Assembly: GCA_902805975.1 (NCBI GenBank)
Contig: CADCUT010000056.1
Coordinates: 1-44,660 of the forward strand
Source: an uncultured Rubrobacteraceae bacterium
GTDB taxonomy: Bacteria; Actinomycetota; Rubrobacteria; Rubrobacterales; Rubrobacteraceae
Direction: 5' to 3'
Length of the DNA: 44,660 nucleotides
Shown here in pieces: positions 39,357-44,660 of this stretch. The notes under the pieces are model-generated. The model had not been told where the DNA came from. It made no database searches and worked only from the letters and a program-made list of their open reading frames with translations. Position 1 is the stretch's first letter; each line of letters begins with the position of its first letter. The translations under genes and the position numbers were made by a program.

Positions 39357-40807
39357 TCACGACCAAGGACTACCCCATGTACGTGGCGGGAGAGTGGACG
39401 GACTCCGAGTCCGACGCCCGCATGGACGCGACGAGCCCCGCCACGGGGGAGAAGATAGGTACCGTCCCCCAGGGCACCCGCGGGGACGTCAGGCGCGCCA
39501 TAAAGGCCGCGAACGACGCCTGGGGCTCGTGGGCCAACCTCTCGGCCTTCGAGCGGGCGGCGGCGATGGGGCGCGTCGCGGAGATCATCGAGGAGCGCCG
39601 CGAAGACCTGGCCCGGACCCTGACCCTGGATCAGGGCAAACCTTTAGAGGCCGAGGCCTACGACGAGGTGGACGAGCTCGTCGAGTACTTCACGATGGCC
39701 GCCGCCGAGACCACGCGCCTCGAAGGCTCGATGCCGCCCTCCGTCCACGCGGACAAGCGGGTTCTGCTCTACAGGGTCCCGCGCGGGGTGGTCGGTATCA
39801 TCAGCCCCTGGAACTGGCCGTACACGATGCCGGCCGAGATGCTCGCACCGGCCCTGGCTTCCGGGAACGCGGTCGTCTGGGTGCCCGCCCCCTCGACGTC
39901 CGTATGCGCCGTAAAGCTCGCAGAGTGCATCGTGGACGCCGGGCTGCCCGCCGGCGTCTTCAACGTGGTCTGCGGCCCCGGGGCGGAGGTCGGGGACGAG
40001 GTGGCGGTTAACCCCGGCACCCAGGCCATCGGGTTTATCGGGTCCATCGAGACCGGGCAGAGGGTGGCGGCCCGCGCCGCGGGCAAGGCCCTCCTCCTGG
40101 AGATGGGCGGCAACGGGCCTATGGTGATCCTGGACGACGCCGACCTTGCCGTCGCCGCCGAAGAGAGCCTGACCTCGGCCTTCCTGGGCGCCGGCCAGAG
40201 CTGCACCGCGGGCGAACGCTTCCTGGTCCACGAGAGGGTCTACGACGCCTACCTTGAAGAACTGGGGCGCGCGATGGAGCGCGGGGTCAGGCTCGGCGAC
40301 CCCTTCGACCCGACGACCACGCTCGGCCCGCTCAACAACGAACCGACCGCCCAGAAGATGGACGGGCATATCTGGGACGCGCTCGAAAGCGGCGCCGAGC
40401 TGATCTCCGGCGGCTCCCGCGCGCCCGGCTTCCCCACGGACCTCTACTACCAGCCGACGGTCCTGGGCAACGTCAGCCCCAACATGCGCGTCTCGAAGGA
40501 GGAGACCTTTGGCCCGATAATCCCCGCCACCGTCATCGGCAGTGAGGAGGAGGCGATAAGGACGATCAACTCCTCCCCCTACGGCCTGCTCTCCGCCGTC
40601 TTCACCGGGGACCTGAAGCGCGGCCTGCGCTTCGCCGAAAGCGTGCGAACCGGTTGGGTCAACATCAACGCCTCCTCGAACCACTGGGAGAGCCACCTTC
40701 CCTTCGGCGGGAGGGCGGGGTCGATGTCCGGCGTGGGACGCGTCGGCGGACGCTACGCGATGGAGACCTTCACCGAGTTCAAGACCGTCATCCTGAACCT
40801 GGGCTGA
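39353..40807 (+). CDS. Aldehyde dehydrogenase, betaine-aldehyde-dehydrogenase-like
   Basis: 484 residues of the NAD(P)-dependent ALDH fold: ISPWNWPYTMPAEMLAPALASGN, catalytic Glu in LLLEMGGNGPMVILDDADL, catalytic Cys in GAGQSCTAGERFLVH, and SKEETFGPIIP. Converts an aldehyde to the acid, here probably betaine aldehyde to glycine betaine. Its ATG overlaps the stop of the GMC gene, a tight translational coupling. Last gene of the three-gene operon; a GC palindrome follows at 40848. Confidence 0.88.
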   Translation: MITTKDYPMYVAGEWTDSESDARMDATSPATGEKIGTVPQGTRGDVRRAIKAANDAWGSWANLSAFERAAAMGRVAEIIEERREDLARTLTLDQGKPLEAEAYDEVDELVEYFTMAAAETTRLEGSMPPSVHADKRVLLYRVPRGVVGIISPWNWPYTMPAEMLAPALASGNAVVWVPAPSTSVCAVKLAECIVDAGLPAGVFNVVCGPGAEVGDEVAVNPGTQAIGFIGSIETGQRVAARAAGKALLLEMGGNGPMVILDDADLAVAAEESLTSAFLGAGQSCTAGERFLVHERVYDAYLEELGRAMERGVRLGDPFDPTTTLGPLNNEPTAQKMDGHIWDALESGAELISGGSRAPGFPTDLYYQPTVLGNVSPNMRVSKEETFGPIIPATVIGSEEEAIRTINSSPYGLLSAVFTGDLKRGLRFAESVRTGWVNINASSNHWESHLPFGGRAGSMSGVGRVGGRYAMETFTEFKTVILNLG

Positions 40808-40847
40808 CGTGAAACGGGACGCCCCCACGCGCCGCCGCCCGGTACCA

Positions 40848-40865
40848 CCCCGGCGGCCGCCGGGG
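40848..40865. terminator. GC palindrome after the aldehyde dehydrogenase gene
   Basis: CCCCGGCGGCCGCCGGGG, an 18-base perfect palindrome 41 bases after the stop. No T run follows, only GCAGGAAAATT, so terminator function is likely but not certain. Confidence 0.5.
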
Positions 40866-40892
40866 GGCAGGAAAATTGGCGAGTAGGACGCC

Positions 40893-40977
40893 TTGACTCA
40901 GATGCGGACGTATGTTACTAGTGCCGCATATAGGAATAAGGTGCACGATGCGCAACAGACAAGGTTCACGACGAACC
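40893..40977 (+). promoter_or_regulatory. Promoter and operator module P2, shared with P1 at 35934
   Basis: TTGACT (40893-40898), 17 bases, TACTAG (40916-40921); TATGT at 40911; then GGTGCAC (40940-40946), four bases, CGCAACA (40951-40957), matching P1. ATGCGG (40902-40907) and CCGCAT (40924-40929) form an inverted repeat over the -10. GGTTC-N5-GAACC (40963-40977) follows. Controls the flavoprotein gene at 41049. Confidence 0.65.
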
Positions 40978-41048
40978 CCGATCGGAAGGTCTTGGCAGGT
41001 TCTTTCTAGATCGCGCGGGGCGACGGCGGGGCGGACGGAGGTTTAGCT

Positions 41049-43496
41049 GTGGAAGACAGGGCGGGCGTCGTGGTCATCGGGGCCGGCATCGTCGGGTGCA
41101 GCGCAGCGGCGCATCTGGCGGGGCTCGGGTGGCGGGACGTCGTCGTCTTGGATCAGGGGCCGCTCTTCGAGGCCGGCGGCTCGACCTCGCACGCCCCGGG
41201 GCTCGTCTTCCAGACCAACCCGTCCAAGACGATGACGCAGCTCGCGGCCTACGGCGTGAAACGGTACTCGGAGTTGGAGTCGGACGGCGAACCCTGCTTC
41301 TACCCTGTAGGAAGCATCGAGGTCGCGACGACGCCGGAGCGCTGGACGGACTTGAAGCGGAAGCACGGGATAGCGACCTCCTGGGGGCTGGAGTCCGGGC
41401 TGCTCTCGCCCGAAGAGTGCGCCGAGAAGAGCCCGCTCCTGGACCCGAAGGAGATCCTGGGCGGCTTCTACGTCCCCTCCGACGGGCTCGCCAAGGGCGT
41501 GAGGGTGAGCGAGGCGATGGCCCGGGAGGCCAAGGGCCTCGGCGCGAAGTTCTACGGCGAGACCGAGGTGACGGGTATAGAGGTCAGGGACGGGCGCGTC
41601 AGGGCGGTCGAGACCTCGCGGGGGCGGATAGAGACCGAGCATGTCCTGAGCTGCGCCGGGATGTGGGGCCCCAGAATCGGGCGGATGGCGGGGGCGTTCG
41701 TGCCGCTCCTGACGCCGATGCAGCACCAGTACGCCTGGACCACGCCGGTGCCGGGGCTGGAGGCCGTCTCGGATGAGGCGGACCACGTCATCGTCAGGCA
41801 CCAGGACAACGCCATGTACTTCCGCCAGCACGGGGAGCGGTACGGGATCGGCTCCTACAAGCACCGCTCGATGCCCGTGACGCCGGACGAGATCCCACGG
41901 AAGCACCTCCCGAACGGGGAGATGCCCTCGCTCATGCCTTTCACGCCGGAGGACTTCGAGGGACCGTGGGAGGAGTCGCGGAGGCTGATGCCCGCGCTGG
42001 GCGGTGCGGGGATAGAGCGGGGCATAAACGGGCTCTTCTCCTTCACGCCGGACGGCGGGTCGCTGCTCGGCGAGTCGAGGGAGGTGCGCGGGTTCTGGAT
42101 GGCGGAGGCCGTGTGGGTAACCCACGCGGCGGGGGCTGCGAGGATGATCGCCGAGTGGATGACAGACGGCGCCCCGAGCATCGACCCGGCAGGTGTCGAC
42201 GTCCACCGCTTCGACGAGTTCCAGAAGAGCCCCTCCTACGTGCTCGCCCGCTCCTCGCAGGCCTTCCAGGAGGTCTACGACATCATCCACCCCCAGCAGC
42301 CCATGGAGGAGCCGCGCCCCCTGCGCACAAGCCCCTTCTATCCGCGCCAGCGGGAGCTCGGCGCGTACTTTCTCGAGGCCTCCGGCTGGGAGCGTCCGCA
42401 GTGGTACGGGGCCAACGAGTCGTTGCTCGCCGACTACGACGTCCCCGAGATGGGGGAGTGGGCCGGACGCTACTGGTCGCCCATCGTCGGGGCCGAGCAC
42501 CTCGCCACCCGCGAGAGGGTGGCCCTCTACGACATGGCCTCGCTCAAGAAGGCCGAGGTCACCGGCCCCGGGGCGCTGGAGTTTCTGCAGGGGCTCAACA
42601 CCAACCAGCTAGACAAGCCCGTTGGCAGCGTCACCTACACCCTGATGCTCGACGGGAAGGCGGGTGTGAGGAGCGACATCACCGTCGCCCGGCTCGGGGA
42701 GAGCCACTTCCAGCTCGGCCTCAACGGGCCGCGGGACATCGAGTGGATGGGGCGTCACCTGCCGGCCGACGGCTCCGTGCAGGTGCGGGACATCTCCGGC
42801 GGGACCCTCTGCGTAGGGCTCTGGGGGCCGCAGGCCAGGGAGCTCCTGCAGGAGCTCAGCCCCGACGACCTCTCCAACGAGGCGTTCGGGTTCTTCAAAG
42901 TTAGGCGCATCTACGTCGGCGAGGTGCCCGTCGTCGCCATGCGGGTCTCCTACGTCGGCGAGCTCGGGTGGGAGCTCTACGCCTCGGCGGAGATGGGCCT
43001 CAGGCTCTGGGACCTCCTGTACGAGGCGGGGCGTCCGCTCGGTGTGATCGCGGGCGGCCGGGGGGCTTTCAGCGGCCTCAGGCTGGAGAAGGGCTACCGT
43101 TCGTGGGGTGCGGACATGACCTCGGAGCACGACCCCTACGAGGCCGGTCTCGGCTTCGCGGTCAAGCCGGAGAAGGGCGATTTCGTCGGCAGGGAGGCGC
43201 TGCTGCGCCGCCAGGAGGAGGGGCCGCGGCGCAAGCTCACCTGCCTGCTGCTCGACGACCCCGGGGTGGTGGTCATGGGCGGCGAGCCCGTGTACGCCGA
43301 AGGCGCGCCCGTCGGCTACGTCACAAGCGCTGCCTACGGGTACTCCATCGGGCAGAGCATCGCCTACGCCTGGCTGCCGCCGGGGCTCTCGGAGGAGGGG
43401 CAGAAGGTCGAGGTCGCGTACTTCGGCGGGCGCCACGCAGCGACCGTCGCCGAGGAGCCGCTCTTCGACCCGGCGATGAAGCGGATGCGGAGCTAA
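41049..43496 (+). CDS. Dimethylglycine/sarcosine dehydrogenase-like flavoprotein with GcvT domain
   Basis: 815 residues from a GTG with GGAGG upstream. The N-terminal DAO-type domain has VIGAGIVGCSAAAHLAGLG and the covalent-flavin site GGSTSHAPGLVFQTN (His). Residues 430-815 form an aminomethyltransferase (GcvT) folate domain: VTGPGALEFLQGLNTNQ, VSYVGELGWELY, SGLRLEKGYRSWGADMTSEHDPYEAGLGF, DFVGREALL. Oxidises N-methyl groups of dimethylglycine or sarcosine, passing the one-carbon unit to tetrahydrofolate. The two-domain length is typical. Which of the two substrates it prefers is not decided by the sequence. First gene of the second operon. Confidence 0.9.
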   Translation: MEDRAGVVVIGAGIVGCSAAAHLAGLGWRDVVVLDQGPLFEAGGSTSHAPGLVFQTNPSKTMTQLAAYGVKRYSELESDGEPCFYPVGSIEVATTPERWTDLKRKHGIATSWGLESGLLSPEECAEKSPLLDPKEILGGFYVPSDGLAKGVRVSEAMAREAKGLGAKFYGETEVTGIEVRDGRVRAVETSRGRIETEHVLSCAGMWGPRIGRMAGAFVPLLTPMQHQYAWTTPVPGLEAVSDEADHVIVRHQDNAMYFRQHGERYGIGSYKHRSMPVTPDEIPRKHLPNGEMPSLMPFTPEDFEGPWEESRRLMPALGGAGIERGINGLFSFTPDGGSLLGESREVRGFWMAEAVWVTHAAGAARMIAEWMTDGAPSIDPAGVDVHRFDEFQKSPSYVLARSSQAFQEVYDIIHPQQPMEEPRPLRTSPFYPRQRELGAYFLEASGWERPQWYGANESLLADYDVPEMGEWAGRYWSPIVGAEHLATRERVALYDMASLKKAEVTGPGALEFLQGLNTNQLDKPVGSVTYTLMLDGKAGVRSDITVARLGESHFQLGLNGPRDIEWMGRHLPADGSVQVRDISGGTLCVGLWGPQARELLQELSPDDLSNEAFGFFKVRRIYVGEVPVVAMRVSYVGELGWELYASAEMGLRLWDLLYEAGRPLGVIAGGRGAFSGLRLEKGYRSWGADMTSEHDPYEAGLGFAVKPEKGDFVGREALLRRQEEGPRRKLTCLLLDDPGVVVMGGEPVYAEGAPVGYVTSAAYGYSIGQSIAYAWLPPGLSEEGQKVEVAYFGGRHAATVAEEPLFDPAMKRMRS

Positions 43497-43506
43497 GGAG
43501 AACGTC

Positions 43507-44463
43507 GTGATCCGGACCCGTCAACCAGGCCAGGCCCGAACCACGCCCGCCGACGTGCTCGACGCCATAGGGAACACCCCCCTGATAGAGCTCGAAGGCG
43601 TCCACGTAAAACTCGAGTACCTGAACCCCTCAGGCTCCATCAAGGCCCGCATCGCGAAGTACATGGTCGAGAAGGCAGAGGGCGAGGGCCTGCTAAAGCC
43701 CGGCGACACCATCGTCGAGGCGACGAGCGGCAACACGGGCAACGCCCTCAGCATGGTCGCCGCGGTGAAGGGTTACAAGATGCTCGTCGTCATGCCCACG
43801 GGCCTAAGCGGGGAGCGGATCGCCATAAGCCGGGCTCTGGGAGCCGAAGTCCTGGAAGTCGGGCACTTCCACGTCAACGAGGCGCTTGAGAAGGCCAGGG
43901 AGCTCGGCCGGCAGGACGGCTACTTCAACCCGGCCCAGTTCGACAACGAGTGGAACGTGGAGGAGAACCGCACCTGGCTGGGGCCGGAGATACTCGGTCA
44001 GCTGCCCGAGGGCGTGGTGCCCGATGCCCTGGTCATGGGCGTAGGCACGGGTGGCACGCTCGTCGGCGTGGGCCAGGCGTTCCGGGAGGTCAACCCAAAC
44101 GTCCGCCTCTACGCGATGGAGCCCGACGAGTCGTGCACGATCCTGTGCGGGGAGGTCGGGGAGCACTTGGTGGAGGGGATCTCCGACGGCTTCGTCCCCG
44201 GCATCTTCGAGCGGCACCGGGATCTTGTGGACGGGGTCTACCCGGTGAGCTCAGAGGAGGCCGTCGGGGAGATGCGCCGGTTGGCCCGGGAGCACGGGCT
44301 CTTCGTGGGGCCTTCGAGTGGGGCGAACCTGGTGGCGGCGCGGCGCGTGCGCGGGGAGCACCCGGAGCTGGAGCACGTCGTCACCCTGTTCTGCGACGAG
44401 GGCGAGAAGTACATAAGCGAGCACTTCGGAGGCGCAAAGGGAGGCAGAGATGCGACGAAGTAG
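43507..44463 (+). CDS. Cysteine-synthase-like PLP enzyme
   Basis: 318 residues of the fold-type-II PLP family: NTPLIELEG, LEYLNPSGSIKARIAKYMVEK (Schiff-base Lys), ATSGNTGNALSMVAA (phosphate/Asn loop), GVGTGGTLVGVGQAF, and GPSSGANLVAARR. Could make cysteine from O-acetylserine, but paralogues act on other beta-substituted amino acids; the usual N-P-x-G-S-x-K-D-R reads N-P-S-G-S-I-K-A-R. It is 10 bases after the flavoprotein gene with AAGGAGA upstream, so it is part of that operon. Its role there is unclear: perhaps linking glycine/serine formed by demethylation to cysteine. Confidence 0.85.
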   Translation: MIRTRQPGQARTTPADVLDAIGNTPLIELEGVHVKLEYLNPSGSIKARIAKYMVEKAEGEGLLKPGDTIVEATSGNTGNALSMVAAVKGYKMLVVMPTGLSGERIAISRALGAEVLEVGHFHVNEALEKARELGRQDGYFNPAQFDNEWNVEENRTWLGPEILGQLPEGVVPDALVMGVGTGGTLVGVGQAFREVNPNVRLYAMEPDESCTILCGEVGEHLVEGISDGFVPGIFERHRDLVDGVYPVSSEEAVGEMRRLAREHGLFVGPSSGANLVAARRVRGEHPELEHVVTLFCDEGEKYISEHFGGAKGGRDATK

Positions 44464-44540
44464 CTGAGAACCCACAGCAGGCGAAGCGTAAGAGCGGCCT
44501 CCGACAAGGTCGCGGCAAACCAGGAAAGGAGATATCCGCT

Positions 44541-44660
44541 ATGGCGGTAAACGACAACCCGGGTATCCTGCAGTACACGAGGTTATTCAAGTCCCCGTAC
44601 TTCTACGGCTCGCGCCAGCACGGGGTCCAGAAGTACAGCGTCTACAACCACCACTACCAC
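44541..44660 (+). CDS. Aminomethyltransferase/GcvT-DmdA-like gene, cut off by the window edge
   Basis: Only the first 40 codons are visible: MAVNDNPGILQYTRLFKS, then PYFYGSRQHGVQKYSVYNHHYH. The SPYFYGS...YSVYNHHYH pattern opens folate-dependent aminomethyltransferase-family proteins of the GcvT/DmdA type. AAAGGAGA lies 8 bases before the ATG. It follows the cysteine-synthase-like gene by 77 bases in the same direction, fitting further one-carbon handling. Identification from so short a stretch is tentative. Confidence 0.6.
   Translation, partial: MAVNDNPGILQYTRLFKSPYFYGSRQHGVQKYSVYNHHYH

Noticed and set aside
40893-41048. Glycine riboswitch before the flavoprotein operon
   Set aside because: The 120-base leader is too short and shows no recognisable aptamer; the shared promoter/operator module explains it better.
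1-44660. CRISPR array or intact prophage
   Set aside because: No evenly spaced direct repeats with unique spacers, no cas genes; the holin-like protein belongs to a chromosomal family and has no phage neighbours.

Overview
The window is high-GC bacterial DNA with frequent GTG and TTG starts and strong GGAGG-type ribosome binding sites. The gene set (LtrA, Eis-type acetyltransferase, F420-type luciferase-like oxidoreductase, DUF3618 and phage-holin-like membrane proteins, lysine synthesis by the succinylase route, BCCT transporter) suggests a deep-branching actinobacterium. Rubrobacter is the best guess from gene content. There are no rRNA or tRNA genes, no CRISPR array and no intact insertion sequence.

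Layout. 1-2880: a cut-off secreted protein, then small uncharacterised proteins separated by copies of a dispersed repeat, ending in a strong terminator. 2978-4332: a zinc-ribbon protein with a receiver-like C-terminal part, overlapping a NarL-type regulator whose phospho-acceptor Asp is Gln. 4347-5970: a SnoaL-like gene and a lipoprotein gene set among repeats and nested inverted repeats. 5971-11168: AI-2E-type transporter, orphan sugar-type binding protein, SDR dehydrogenase and an LtrA gene whose conserved N-terminus has no canonical start codon. 11332-16031: dapE, dapD and dapC on the minus strand, with lysA divergent from dapC; together these give four steps of lysine and diaminopimelate synthesis.

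16060-21316: GNAT, a Cdc48-type AAA+ ATPase with an unusual N-terminal region, a TIM-barrel isomerase, a methyltransferase and a choline-kinase-like phosphotransferase. Three of the intergenic regions carry 11-bp-period direct repeats like Pho boxes. 21442-22524: a DUF4188 gene fragment and an excisionase-type HTH protein fused to a MEDS-like domain, facing an AT-rich regulatory region. 22718-26055: a plus-strand cluster of small membrane and LEA-like envelope or stress proteins, including two related tiny membrane proteins. 26139-32047: lipid kinase, DUF4188, two membrane proteins, a PadR regulator with two matching operators, Eis and an F420-type oxidoreductase.

32338-44660: a choline, betaine and methylamine region. 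It holds a BCCT transporter, Hsp20, an IclR regulator, an operon of a sulfatase-like hydrolase (Thr in place of the usual Cys/Ser), a GMC choline-dehydrogenase-like oxidoreductase and an aldehyde dehydrogenase, and a second operon of a dimethylglycine/sarcosine-dehydrogenase-like flavoprotein, a cysteine-synthase-like enzyme and a truncated aminomethyltransferase-like gene. The two operons share a promoter/operator module: TTGAC-type -35, TATGT, and GGTGCAC-N4-CGCAACA. This suggests one regulator, plausibly the adjacent IclR protein, controls conversion of a choline ester to betaine and then demethylation. This coordinated cluster and the Pho-box-like set are the two most interesting systems here.
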